Made by a program: the position numbers and the translations under genes. From contig CM057472.1 of NCBI GenBank assembly GCA_030035585.1, forward strand, positions 87,045,601 to 87,109,600: 64,000 nt of DNA, written 5' to 3'. The notes beneath the pieces are model-generated. The model had not been told where the DNA came from, searched no databases, and saw nothing but the letters and a program-made list of their open reading frames with translations. Source of the DNA: Dugong dugon (Eukaryota; Chordata; Mammalia; Sirenia; Dugongidae). Below, piece by piece: positions 46,773 through 57,824 of this stretch (its first letter is position 1; each line of letters starts with the position of its first letter).

Positions 46773-48639
46773 GTAATGGTTGAGGGGAGAGAGTGCCGGG
46801 AAGGCACTTCTTAGGTACCTGGGCAGGAAGTGTATGGAGCGGTTGATGGGTGAGGTGAAGAGGATAGAAATGAGGGTTTGGATATGTCAAAGTCTAACTT
46901 TCTCCCAGTCTTTGCAATTTCACAAGGACAATTATTAAAATATGTTTCTCCTCATACTTCAATTCTCCATTTTATGCTTATTATTTAAGAAAAAATTCAA
47001 TTGTGTAGATGATAAAAGTTATGAGTACTTTCATCCCTTTTATTCTGCTTTCCTTTTTATCATTTGCTTAATTACATTTGAATCTTATCATATTATTGTT
47101 AAATTCAGTTAGGAACAAAGTTCTGTTTCTGCAGCTTGGTAGATTTTCCTCATTCTTTGAACATAATGTTTTTCTTTTTAATTAAGTTAGCCATTGCCAA
47201 GATGCCATAATTTTAATTCCTTCCAGAAAAACCTACCTTTCTCTCTTCCTTTTTCGTTTACCACCCCCCCCCCCTTTTTTTTCTCTTGTTATTTTAACCT
47301 CTAACCTTGGAATTAATGAGCTGGAATCTTTCTGAATTCCTCTGTTTCTCTGTTCCTTGGTGCTGTGGTCTTACTTTATTACCCCTGTCTCTACCTCTGA
47401 AACTCTTCAGTTGACTGGGAGGCCTGAACAGTGGAAGGACCCAAATAAAAAGTCAACTTTGGAGCAGCCTTTCCTGGTTCTGTCCGTGCTTGAGAACTCC
47501 CATCGCTTGCCGATTCTAAGCAGGCAACTCCGTCAGGTGACAATGCTCTCAGAGAGCCTTAGCCAAGTTGTTTTCAACTTAGTAACTAATAATAACAATA
47601 ATATTTCATCAGCCCACATCAGTAAAGGGAAATAATTTTCTACAAAAGTCAAGGTCTGTGCTGAGATTGCCTTTTCCAGGATGCCATTTCCACTTGGTTT
47701 GTCTACTCGTGAATTTGTCATTAAACCCCGTTGGACAACGTTCATCCTTTATTAATCAGAAAACAGGATGTAAATTTCCAGGAAGTGCTTATCAAATGTT
47801 CTTCCGTGATGTGATTGATTTAATGTTTTGCAGGGTAAACATGAAAACACAGGAACTGACAGGTGTTTGCATATGTTTTCTGTTTGATAAAAGCATGACT
47901 CCTTAGTAACGCTAAACAAACGGCATAGGCCGGCACCCATTGAAAACAGACAATCGCTGCCACACACATTTCCATGCTGAAGTATGCTGAAGAAGCCACC
48001 TGGCTGGGAGAATCTGTTCTATCTGTGCTGAAGATAACACAAATAGCAAATAACACAAGACCTAGGGTCCCCGATCATCTTAACACACATGGATTGGGCA
48101 TTTTGGAATCACTGTTCTTTATTTTTCCTCCAAAGCCAAAGAACCCTATTGCTGGTGTTTTTTTGTTTTTTTTTACCACCCCTGCCCCCCTTCCATACAC
48201 ACCCAAGAGAACCCACAACAGAGTTTCATTTCCTAACATATAAGCACTTGATATGTTTGAACTGCAGAGACTAGACCAAATAGTGGAAATGTGACCTTTT
48301 GCTAGTTTTGACAGGCAGGTACACAATAACACCCTTTAGACATTAGTCAGTTGGCGGGAGACTTCATTTACTGGGGAACAGAATCAGCTCATAGTTCTCA
48401 TCAACCAATCTGTTTCTCCAACTCTCCTACCTCACACACTTTCTTGCCATACTGGAATGATTCCAGTTACTAGCCTGAGCAAGGCTCACTTTTATTTCTA
48501 TTAAAAAGCAATTTTCTAAAATAAAGTCAGGCCCCAATTAAGTCCTTTGTACTGAGAAGGAATAAACGAAACTGTACCTCACATGGTAGTGGTGGTGTTT
48601 TAGGCAGACCAACCAGAGAAAAGCCAGGCTGAGAGGTTT

Positions 48640-48790
48640 CTCTTCCTACTTCTAAAGCCCAACTCCTCATTGTGCCCTTGGACAAGCCATTTAACCTTTC
48701 TATACCAGTTTCCATTTGTGAAATGGTGATTACAATCCTCCCCAGCCATGTGTGGTGGCTAAATATGCAAAGCACCTTATGTTCCAGAAG
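48640..48790 (+). repeat. MIR SINE
   Basis: gacaagccatttaacctttc, tttccatttgtgaaatggtg and tgcaaagcacctta. Confidence 0.65.
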
Positions 48791-50546
48791 GATTATGAGC
48801 TCACCCGTGGTCTGGGTGCTAGACTCTGGGACGTGCACATGATTTACAAGGCCAACATTCCCTCTCAAAGGTGACTGTGTCTGTCTGGTGGCAAGGAGGC
48901 AGTTAAGCAGAGCTCTCAGTTCCAGACAAGGCTACAGTAGCCCTAGGGTGTGAGGATCTTTCTTTGCAGAGGAGCATTAACTTCTAGTGGGAAAGCACAC
49001 CTAAACTGGGCCTCATCGAACTTTCTTTCATGTGTGCAGCCAAATGGAATTTACTGAAAGACATGGAAATCTCTGAAAAGCAGAGCTGATTTTTCAACTG
49101 CAATCTTTTCAACACTGAATCATCTAAGATTATTATTTTTCCCATTAAACACACATTTATAGCATCTTTTTGAGTTCTCTAGGATACACTTGAAGGGGTG
49201 GGAGGCCCCTGTCTCTCTGAATTAAACTATAAATAGATTTATGAACATTTGCAATCCAGTTGAAGGTGGTCTTATCCACCTGTTGTATAAGGTTGAAGGA
49301 CTTCTGTGGCAGAACATTTATCTGAAGAAAGCTTACCTGGGGTTTCATGGTGTATTCATCGGCAAATGGAGCAGAATTCTCCCCATCTTTTCCTCTATGG
49401 TCATCAGCTCATGCTTCTGCCTTTGAGCCAAGTCAGGGCCAAAGGCAGGTACTGTATTCAGGGCTTCTGATTGAAGGAAGCGATGCAAATTATCTGTTCC
49501 AAATTATAACTGGGACTAGGGACCATGGTAGGAGATATTTTTCTTTTATTAAGGGAGTCCATGACCCTGCCTGAACCTAAGGTCATGGCCATCACATAAA
49601 TTGCTTTACTTCTAGATGCCATTTTGTCAGACAACACACAGAACACTGGGATTACCAGCCTTCCAGCCTCCCAGCTCAGGGTGTGTTGGCATTATTAAGT
49701 ATTGGAAACAAACAAGGAGGAGACTAATCTTAGGGGTTCTCATATCATGTTGAACCTGCCAGTCCTCCCTGCTGTCTATCTAGGATACTGCTTAAAAGTG
49801 TGAAAAGCACTGTTAAAGGGGAATAAGAGGAGAAAGATTCCAACAGGAAGCATTCTGGGAAAGTTACAGAATACTAACCTCATTTGGGTAAAAAAGCCTA
49901 AGACTCCAACCTTTTTAATACATTTTGATGACATGGGTGTTCTAAACTGAGAGGAAAGGAAAGAAGAGAATGTCCCCTCTTCTTCTCCCCACACACATCG
50001 ACAAAAATCCAGAGGGTACAAAGATCTTTAAATTACCCACGGAAGCCCAGAGTATATAATGTAGCCTTCCTATGCTAGGTGTGATCTGTAAATATTTTAA
50101 GTTATTTTCTTTCTAGGAGAAAGTCATGATCGTTCATCCGTGTAGTCAGAGTCAGATGTGAAAAAATATATATATACTGATATTTTAGCGCTTTCTGTTT
50201 AGCTACTTGGGGAACTATAAACAGTGGAGGTCTTTTCTTTCAGGACAGGTGGAATGTCATTGTATTAGGGGGTGGGAAGGGCTGGGGGCAGCGTTCACTT
50301 GGAAGAATGCTTGAAATGTAAGTATGGTGCTAAATCTAACAGGGTGAGTTCTGGTCAGAATGGTATTTGGAAGAAGCGGGGACTTGTGATGACAAGGTGA
50401 AATGCAGCCCCTTCCCCTGAGGTGCCCCGGGTGGCAAGGTTTTCCATAGAGTCCTGGTCTCATTGTCTTCCCCCACTCTCTTTTTCTGTGTTGGGTGCCT
50501 TTTTTTGAAAAACTAACACAAGATCATTCATGCAATGTGTCATTTT

Positions 50547-50576
50547 ACTAACCGACTAATGTACTAACACCCTAAC
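50547..50576 (+). promoter_or_regulatory. ACTAAY array upstream of SS2 exon (QKI/STAR sites or distant branch points)
   Basis: Three hexamers match ACTAAY within 22 bases: ACTAAC at 50547-50552, ACTAAT at 50555-50560 and ACTAAC at 50563-50568. A CCTAAC half-site follows at 50571-50576. ACUAAY with a nearby UAAY is the established response element of the STAR-family splicing regulator QKI. TACTAAC, as at 50562-50568, is also the ideal branch-point sequence bound by SF1. The array lies about 95-115 bases upstream of the microexon, which is far for an ordinary branch point. A closer candidate, attaaca, lies near 50604-50610. Function is inferred from motif and position only. Confidence 0.5.
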
Positions 50577-50662
50577 GACTCATCTTTGTTTTTAGTTTTT
50601 TTAATTAACAATCGTTCTGTTCACAATTTTTTAATTTCCTTTCTTCCCCCTTTTCCGCAAAG

Positions 50663-50707
50663 CACTCAGGCATTGGACACGCTATGGTAAACAAACTACA
50701 TTGTCTG
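50663..50707 (+). CDS. NRXN3: Neurexin-3 splice-site-2 (SS2) microexon with two nested donors
   Basis: A 45-base exon encodes HSGIGHAMVNKLHCL, the known SS2 insert of alpha-neurexins; the final L (CTG) fits NRXN3. The acceptor is ttccgcaaag. The full donor is gtagat at 50708. An internal donor, gtaaac, at 50687 would give a 24-base version encoding HSGIGHAM. Exon lengths of 0, 24 and 45 are all multiples of three. All three therefore keep the frame between ...TRNLRQ (46772) and VTISVDG (52564). In the protein the insert lies in a loop at the LNS2 Ca2+ rim and modulates partner binding (family knowledge). It is too short to show up as an open frame and was found by its motif. Confidence 0.93.
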
Positions 50708-51298
50708 GTAGATATCATTCTTATTGTCTCTTTTTTTGGGTTTGCCGTGTGTTGCCCCCCTTTTCCTCCCTGACCCCCCTTTTATCCTCTTTAAACTTGT
50801 TTCTTCTTCTTTTTAAATTTTTGTTGAACTAAATGAAAGCCTTTCTTTTTCTTAAAAATAAAAAAAAAAAAAAAAAAAGGAAGGAGATGGACCTGTCCTG
50901 GAAATGATATTCGGTTGAGATTGCTGGGGATGGTTTCCTTTACTCCAATTTTTGATTTTTTTCCCTAAAAATTTTTTCTAAAGAAATTTCTCTGTTTAGC
51001 TAAATTTATTTTGTTTTGTGTTCTTATTTTGCAACTTTCAAGTTACAGACTAGGGACCGCAGAGATTTATAGCGAAGCCTTTCTTCCCTCTGTCTCTTCC
51101 TATCCTTATTGCTCTTCCTGCTTTCTTTTTGCTCCTCCCCACTACTTAACCCCCTGCCTCTTTCCCTTTCGTGTGGCCACACTGCCACAGGTAATCTGGG
51201 GAGGAAAGTACCTCCTAGACTCTTTCTTTCCCTTCTTTTACCTCACTCCCCCGCTGTGGCCAAAGGGAGCTCCACCAATTGTGTTCTCCATACAACTC

Positions 51299-51304
51299 TG
51301 CATG
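51299..51304 (+). promoter_or_regulatory. RBFOX-type TGCATG motif
   Basis: An exact TGCATG lies about 590 bases downstream of the SS2 microexon, followed directly by a second GCATG (51304-51308). UGCAUG is the established RBFOX binding site, and downstream sites usually promote inclusion of the exon. A six-base match is expected by chance about once per 4 kb, so this is weak evidence alone. Confidence 0.3.
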
Positions 51305-51489
51305 GCATGTTCCTGTCTCGTCTCCGTCTCATGGACTTCCCCATTGGCATCAGCATCCATTCCCTCATTCCCCTCCTCGTTACTAACAACCTGCCGACCA
51401 TCAGTCCAATTCCACTTTCTTCTCTTCCTTTTCCTCACACTTCTGTTGCATTCTCCTACCATCCTTCATCTACTTTGTGGTTGGGTTTG

Positions 51490-51524
51490 GCCTTTTTTTT
51501 TTTTCTTTTTTTTTCCAGGTGAGG
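51490..51524 (+). promoter_or_regulatory. Candidate recursive splice site or cryptic exon edge (polyY-CAG|GTGAGG)
   Basis: A run of about 25 pyrimidines (51491-51516) leads into an AG at 51517-51518, followed immediately by GTGAGG at 51519-51524. This is an acceptor fused to a good donor, the arrangement of a recursive (zero-length exon) splice site. A weaker acceptor-donor junction, cacag|gtaatc, lies at 51186-51196. Use of either is unproven. The host intron is only 1.9 kb, which is short for known recursive splicing. Confidence 0.35.
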
Positions 51525-52044
51525 CAGGTGGCAGGCAGGGAATAGACTACCCTTTAGTTTTGAGTGTTTTGTTTTTTTCCCCACTTCCATCTTGCTCTTT
51601 AGTTTGTTCATCGCATGTAAGTGTGAAGTGGATTTTGATTCCTTCCTTTATTTCTTCATGTCTCCTCGCCTTTTCTTATTCCCCCACCTTTTTTCTTCTG
51701 CCTTCTTTCTTGGCTCCGGATCATTTTCGCATGGGTGTGTCAGCGTATGTAGTGTGTGCACGCTTTGCGGCCCATCTTCTCTCTCTGCCCTCTGCTCTTC
51801 TCATGGATGTTGGGTGTATGGGTGCTATTTCTTCCCTGTGGGCATTATTATTCTCATTATTTTGGTTATTATGTCTCATCATCCCTTTCTTTATGTTCGA
51901 GTTGCCTTTTTGGTTTGGGTTCTTTCTTCTCTTGGTGGTGGTGATGGCAGCGAAGGGAGGGCAGGGTTGGTGTCCTGGGGTTGTCCATGGCATGTATCAT
52001 TTATGACACATCAGAAGTGAGGCCCTTCTCCTTCCCTCCTTGAA

Positions 52045-52050
52045 TGCATG
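52045..52050 (+). promoter_or_regulatory. RBFOX-type TGCATG motif
   Basis: A second exact TGCATG lies about 510 bases upstream of the exon at 52564. It is weak alone. It is noted because two such motifs fall in the 1.9-kb intron after a regulated neuronal microexon. Confidence 0.25.
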
Positions 52051-52563
52051 TTTGTCAGTGTGATGTGAGACAACAAAGAAAGAAATAAAAAAAGAAAAAA
52101 GGAAAAAAAAAAAACAACCATTCACAGCCAAAGACCAACCCCCAACAAACCCCATTGTCAAATGTCTCCTTTGCTGTTTTTCACTACCACCATAAATAAC
52201 AATCATTTAAGAAATAAATGATCATTTTACCAATGAACTGAGACAAGTGATATCATCTGAGGATGGTTCCATTTTCTAGCCTGGCTCAATAAACAGTACA
52301 ATGGATAGGACTAAGTACTCAGCTTGGCAATTCCAACAAATTCTCCCATGAATCCACAGGGGAATACTGGAGGCGTGGGTCACAAGGAAGGCAGACCAGA
52401 AAATGGAACTTGGCTGCATATAACAAAATCAAACCAAATTAGAAAGAATACCTCACCAAAACCTTAATGAGAGTGACGCTTCAGGTAGGGGAATCTACCA
52501 GATTTTGATAGGACTGTAAGTTCATTGCCGGGATTTTTTTTTGTCCCTATGTCCCTCTACCAG

Positions 52564-52725
52564 GTGACAATCTCTGTGGATGGCATTCTTACCACGACGG
52601 GCTACACTCAAGAGGACTACACCATGCTGGGCTCGGATGACTTCTTCTATGTGGGAGGAAGCCCAAGCACTGCTGACCTGCCAGGCTCACCCGTCAGCAA
52701 CAACTTCATGGGCTGCCTTAAAGAG
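52564..52725 (+). CDS. NRXN3: Neurexin-3-alpha exon, later part of LNS2 domain
   Basis: This exon of 162 bases holds exactly 54 codons, phase 0 at both ends. It starts [20 protein letters not shown], continues through [20 protein letters not shown] and ends NNFMGCLKE. The FYVGG and F-GC segments are the usual C-terminal strands of an LNS domain. The acceptor is ctctaccag and the donor is gtaaag. It joins in frame to both preceding NRXN3 exons, with or without the SS2 insert. In the known protein the next residues are VVYKNND, and these are not encoded in the rest of the window. No stop or frameshift is seen. The sequence is shared by several neurexins, so assignment to NRXN3 rests mainly on the 46471 exon and the L at the end of SS2. 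Confidence 0.95.
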
Positions 52726-52837
52726 GTAAAGTTCATAGAATGCCGTTTAATGCACCATGTGACTATTTAAGAACAAATGAGATATCCGGGTCAGTGACAG
52801 GATCTGTTCTCTGATCTCTTCTATGAGGCCATATGTT

Positions 52838-53010
52838 GTATCAGAAAAAGACTTTGCATTTCGAAGTAGATGTCTTAGGTTTTTGTCCCAGCTTAAAGGG
52901 GTGTGTGACCCTGGGTTTGCCACATAAGTACTCTATGACTCAGTTCCCCCATCTAACTAACGGATAATCTTATCTCACAGGTAGGTGTGCGTTATACATT
53001 AAATGAAATC
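52838..53010 (+). repeat. MIR SINE
   Basis: tgtgtgaccctgggtttgcc, gactcagttcccccatctaa and ctcacaggtaggtgtgcg. Confidence 0.7.
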
Positions 53011-53766
53011 AAAATAATTCAGATGAAAGTCCTTTTGAAATCACAAGGAACTAGATGTATGTAAAGTTTAATTTTGTGCCTTTACTTGGCAAGTAGGGAA
53101 GCTTTAGCTAAAGTGGCTTAATTTGTAGTTGTGTGTCTTGTCTAAAATACAACATATGTATTATATTACCTTTGCCAAGTCTGTTGTTCCCAAGAGTCTC
53201 ATTATTTGAAGTGAAGAAGGAAAATTCTCAGAATGTAATATTGAAGTCCGGAAGACTAGTTTTTCCTTTCCCTGAAAGCCAGTAGCTGTGAGAAAGCAGC
53301 GGAGCTTTGCCATTCCTCATTTATTACCACTGTATCTGATATGTTGAGACCTCTGTCTACGAGCAAGGGAGCTTCAGTCAAGTGTAAGTTCAATCTCTAA
53401 GGTCAATTGTGGAGGCAGAAGAATCAGGCTTGATTTGGTAGAATTCTTTCCAAACACTCTGTCATCAGAACAGCACACGGCACATTTTGTTTAATCTAAG
53501 CTAAGCTTGACTGCCTAAGATATCTATACCATTTCCCTGAGGAAATTCCTTGAGAAGCCAGCAGTGTCCCTTCTTGCAGATAAAAATCTCTTGTGACATC
53601 TTATAAGCCTTCTCTCAGGGCATGTTTTATTCTTATTATAGTTATTTGGAATGTGCTGAACATCAATTATACATAAGATGGCATTGCGCATGCATTCATT
53701 CGTTCATACCACTTGACTGTAAGCCTTGTCAAGACAGGGATTGTGTCTGCTATGCCTTGCATGTAT
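53011..53766. other. Intron stretch without genes
   Basis: Unclassified. A weak L2-like end lies near 53700-53760. Confidence 0.4.
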
Positions 53767-53899
53767 CTGTTGCCATCGAGTCAATTCCGACTCATAGCGA
53801 CCCTATAGGACATAGGGTTTCAAGGAACGGCTGGTGGTTTCAAACTGCTGACCTTTTGGTTAGCAGCCAAGTTCTTAACCACTACACCACCAGGGCTCC
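53767..53899 (-). mobile_element. AfroSINE
   Basis: tgttgccatcgagtcaattc, tgaccttttggttagcagcc and acaccaccagggctcc. Confidence 0.92.
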
Positions 53900-55659
53900 A
53901 ACTGAGTAAAGGAAATAGATAAATTTTTGGTGGAAGTCCGTTTCGCAAAAGTAGTGACATTTGATCTGGGTCTGTTGCAATCAACCATGTGTGAATTTAG
54001 AGGAAGGGGTAGAAAGGAAAGACAAGACAAAGCAGGGAGAAATCTAATTACAGCTTTGTACTGTTCTCGGTGTGAAGGACAAATTACAGAAAAGAGTGCT
54101 TTTCTATCTCTGGTGGACATTACCTAGGTCTGCTGGCTTTAGGAACACCACTGTCATTCCAGACAGGATTGTGGCAGGCATAGAGCACCTCTTCCCTGGG
54201 ATTTACTCCCACTTGCATACAATAAAGGCTCAAACTGCTCACTGTCTAATGAACCCTGAAAGACTCTTAAGCACTGTTAAATCACACTAAGTTGGAATTG
54301 CTCTCTCATCAGAAATAGAAAGGAACATTACTATTACTAGGTGCATCATTCATGAATAAATGAGGCCTTGATTACCATGGAGTGATCATCCATTTTTATG
54401 GTGAAACAGCCCTGGGTATAGCGTTTCCCCTAGACAAGATCTAGGGGTGGACCCTAGGACTAATTTTCACCTACAAATAATTATGTTGAACCATTTCTCA
54501 ATTATGTATTTTGAGACAAAGGAGCAATTTCCCAACCACAAGTCTTTTCTGTCTATTAATCAAGGATGATCCTGAATGCTTTTAAAGAGGCCTCATAAAT
54601 ACACAAAGATCTCATGCAGAGCCTAAAGTGAATGGAATACTACCCATGTGCACACGCATACAAGCGTATACACGCACACACACACGCGCACACACAAACT
54701 TTTACACTGCCCAGGCGGAGAGCCAGAAGCTCCAAAACTCTATGAGAAGTGTCACTTAACAACTTAAAAGCTAAAGGTACTTCTGAAAGTGTGTCAATAA
54801 TAGAGATAATAGTTATTAGTGTTAAAAATATGCATATCTTAGCAGCACAAATCCGTATTTAAATCCAGATTGAGTTAGAAAAAAGAAAGTTAAAACACCG
54901 GGGGAAATATTCGGCAAAATTAGAAGTTTTTATCTTGCACCCCCATGTCTCCTTTGCATATAGTATTACAGTCTTTCTAAGAGACTTTGGAGGCCTTCTC
55001 ATTTGTCTGAATGTTTTAATGAGATTCCTTTCTGTCTAAGGTAGTCCTGGCATATTGCTTCTTTCCATCTAATTACTTCTCTGTGGGCAGGTCTGGGAAA
55101 TTCTTCTCTTGTTCTTGGTGTTTGTCTTCTACAAATTGGTAAACAAGCAAGAACTTCCAGCTTCCTTGGGATTTAGCTCCTTGACAGATCCCACTTACCT
55201 ACTTTGACTGTTTACCCCAGGAGCAGTTTCCAGGTTTTGAAATGTCCTTCTTTCCTTCTCCGTCTCTCTGTCTTCCTTTTTGTTTCTTCTCTTGCCATTC
55301 GTTGCCCTAAACGGAACTGGGTGCTTTCATATGTCATTTTCTTCAAATTTGGAACATGGCGAAGGGACTATGGGGTTTCTGTTCCAGATCATGTTGCTTC
55401 TTTTGTGTGTGACACAAAATAGGTTTTATATTTGGAGCTACAGTTACTACCCACATAAAAGCTGAAATATGGCTCTGCTATTGAGCTAGAGAGGCTATGG
55501 ATTTTACCTGTGTGCACACCTCCTAACCTGATAAAAGCTACAACAAAGAGCATCCACGTTGTCATCAAACTATTGTGGTTCCGCACACACCTTAGTTATC
55601 AATAAGAGATTTGTATCCCCTTAAACATCATGGTCAGCTTCTTGCTCCTCTTCATGTTT
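53900..55659. other. Intron stretch without genes
   Basis: A CA-rich microsatellite lies at 54650-54697. The rest is unclassified. Confidence 0.4.
54650..54697. repeat. (CA)n-type microsatellite, interrupted
   Basis: Mixed cacacgca/acacacac units. Confidence 0.8.
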
Positions 55660-55765
55660 TCATGTTTTAACTTGTCTGTCTTATATTTGTTCTTGTTGTG
55701 TCCCTAGATCCTAGGATAGTTTTTGGCACCTAGTGGGCTCTCCATAAACATTTTCTGAACAAAAT
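55660..55765 (+). repeat. L2 LINE 3' end
   Basis: gatagtttttggcacctagt and ccataaacattttctgaaca. Confidence 0.6.
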
Positions 55766-56044
55766 CATATGTTTGTAAATTAAGAAATATCTTTCTTAAG
55801 ATAAATGTTCTCTGTCACTGTTAACTATATGACTTTCTTGGGATGACTAAAGTACATCTTGACATGGCAATAGTTGAACCTTTCAAGAAACCCCAAGCTA
55901 TCTGATTTAAGAGAACTATTAACAAAAAACAAACAAACAAAAAAAGCTGCAGCAAGGCTAGGAGAAATGAGTTCGTGGCTCCTCTAGGAATAATGGGATT
56001 AAGAAGGCTTTGAGAAAGGCAGCACGGTATAACGAAAAGAATCC

Positions 56045-56236
56045 AAAAAAAAAAAAACAACAAAAAACAAACAAAAACCCAAACCCGTTGTCATCGAGTT
56101 GATTCCGACTCATAGCAACCCTTTAAGACAGAGTAGAACTGCCCCATAGAGTTTCCAAGAAGCACTTGGTGGATTTGAACTGCTAACCCTTCGGTTAGCA
56201 GCTGTAGCTCTTAACCACTATGCCACCAGGGTTTCC
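56045..56236 (-). mobile_element. AfroSINE with A-rich tail
   Basis: A-rich run 56045-56080, then cgttgtcatcgagttgattc, cccttcggttagcagctgta and ccaccagggtttcc. Confidence 0.92.
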
Positions 56237-56589
56237 AGACTGGGTTTTAAATCATAAGAACTGTTTGGGAAAACCGGCTTTATCGTTGTTCATATATGCC
56301 TTGAGTAAGTCTCTGACCTTGTTTGTGTATCAGTTTCCTAACTCATTACATGGAGATAATAAAACCTTTTCTGTACAAAATAATGTACATAAAAGTGAAA
56401 ACCATATAACATTATATAAAGGTGTTTTGCTATAATAATTATTATTAAGGATTACGTAATGCACCTTATAAAGCAGTTTATGAATCTAAACATAAAGCCT
56501 AAGCAAATATGCATTAGCACATGCATATCTCTGTATTTCCCATATTAGCATATCCCTTTCAGGGACAAAGAAACAACTTTATTCTGAGG

Positions 56590-56905
56590 TTTGCCCTTTT
56601 ATAATTCGCTCGTCTTTGCTGAGGATGTAATTGGAAGCTCCCCACTGAAGTACCTGATAACCTGTCCCACTCTGCACTCTTCTCCCTACCCCCAGTCATC
56701 CCTTTATTTATTGCCTTCAGAACATGCATCTTTGTTCATTGGTTGACTTGGTAATTGTCCATCTTCCTCTGTTAAAATGTGGGCTCCATGAGAACAAATA
56801 CCTTATCTGTTCACGGTGTACCCCAGAAGCTAGAACAGTTTCTGGCACAAAAATACACTCAATAAGTGTGTCTGGAATACATAAATAAATGAATGAACTA
56901 GCCTG
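56590..56905 (+). repeat. L2 LINE 3' end
   Basis: aatgtgggctccatgagaac, aatacactcaataagtgtgt and aaataaatgaatgaac. Confidence 0.7.
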
Positions 56906-56929
56906 ATGGAGCTCTGAAACCTGGTGGAA

Positions 56930-57475
56930 TTCATCAACAAATATCTACTGAAAACCTACAATATGCCGAAGACTATACTAAGGGCTCATGGTACAAAGAT
57001 GAACCAGACACAGAACCTGACAGCTAAGGGGGAGGCAGACACACAAACATAAAGTCAGTAAGAAGCAGTGAATGGTCCAAAACGTATTTTCCAGTGCACT
57101 GGGATGGCTGAAGGAAAGTACTTAATATATCGTCAGGACTCAGAAAGTTCCAGGAGGAGATAATGCCCAAGGCAAGGCTTCAAGGACCAGTAGAAGTTAG
57201 CAGAGAAGAGTGGCTGGAATGGTGCACCAGGATGATGGCACAGCATGTGCAAAAGCACGGATAGGAAAGAACATGGTGTTTGGGTAGGGAACTTACAATC
57301 AGAGCATAAAATATAAGATTTGGAGTTGTTGGAGAAGAGACTGCAAAGTTAAAGAGAAGCCAGGTCATAGAGAGCTTTATTTTATGCTCAACCCTTGGGC
57401 TTTATTCTGCAGGTAATGAGGAGCCTTTGAAGGATTTTAAGCAGTGGAATGTATTGTCTGATTGGCATCTTGTCC
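56930..57475. repeat. Ancient mammalian interspersed repeat (class unresolved)
   Basis: atctactgaaaacctacaat, gcacagcatgtgcaaaagca, catagagagctttattttat and aaggattttaagcagtggaa follow a common old mammalian repeat. The piece at 20-330 is its 3' part. Confidence 0.45.
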
Positions 57476-57824
57476 ATCAGGCCTTAATTCCTTGAGGACT
57501 GAAGGTAGTTCGTCAGCTACTTGCCCCTGATGTATATTTTTGTCCTAGAAAGTGGAAGAGCAGGGATGGGAAGTGGTCCATCAACTTCAGCATTAGGTCA
57601 GGAGAGTGCTTCTCTGAATCTTAAAATTTCTACAGAAAAGCACTTGTGACTCTCATTTCAGTTTCAAATGACCCTTACTGTCAGTGCATTTCTCCTTTCC
57701 TCTGTGCTTGACGTTGCTGTGCTAATATTGTTGGATAAAGCATAATGTGATGGAAGGAAGCCAAACAAAGATTGAGTTACATGGGTAGTGTCTCTGTCAT
57801 ATTCACCAGGACCAGGGAGCTTAC

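Larger units (their letters stand above)
46773..50662 (+). other. NRXN3: NRXN3 intron before the SS2 microexon
   Basis: Intron of 3890 bases with donor gtaatg and acceptor ccgcaaag. One old MIR lies near 48640-48790 and no young SINE or LINE is present, in contrast to the intron upstream. Simple features include a C/T run at 47265-47283 and short AT repeats near 50166-50176. The last 120 bases hold the ACTAAY array and a pyrimidine tract, listed separately. No other exon is recognised. Confidence 0.85.
50708..52563 (+). other. NRXN3: NRXN3 intron between SS2 exon and next LNS2 exon; pyrimidine-rich
   Basis: Intron of 1856 bases with no recognisable transposon. It is strikingly C/T-rich from 50708 to about 51930, with PTB-like CUUUCU/UCUU runs and a T/C run at 51492-51516. 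An A-rich block follows at about 52070-52115. An A run at 50863-50878 is simple sequence. The + strand frame 51011-52006 is open for 331 codons, but its composition (F, L, S, P-rich) reflects pyrimidine bias; I do not call it a gene. The acceptor before the next exon is ...tccctctaccag. Confidence 0.85.

Noticed and set aside
46347-46814. Single open frame 46347-46814 as the exon
   Set aside because: It starts in the intron before the acceptor and runs past the donor; splice sites at 46471 and 46772 and the neurexin match define the true exon.
51011-52006. 331-codon open frame as a protein-coding gene
   Set aside because: It lies within an intron of a + strand gene, has no domain or signal I recognise, and its F/L/S/P bias is explained by pyrimidine-rich DNA that lacks stop codons.
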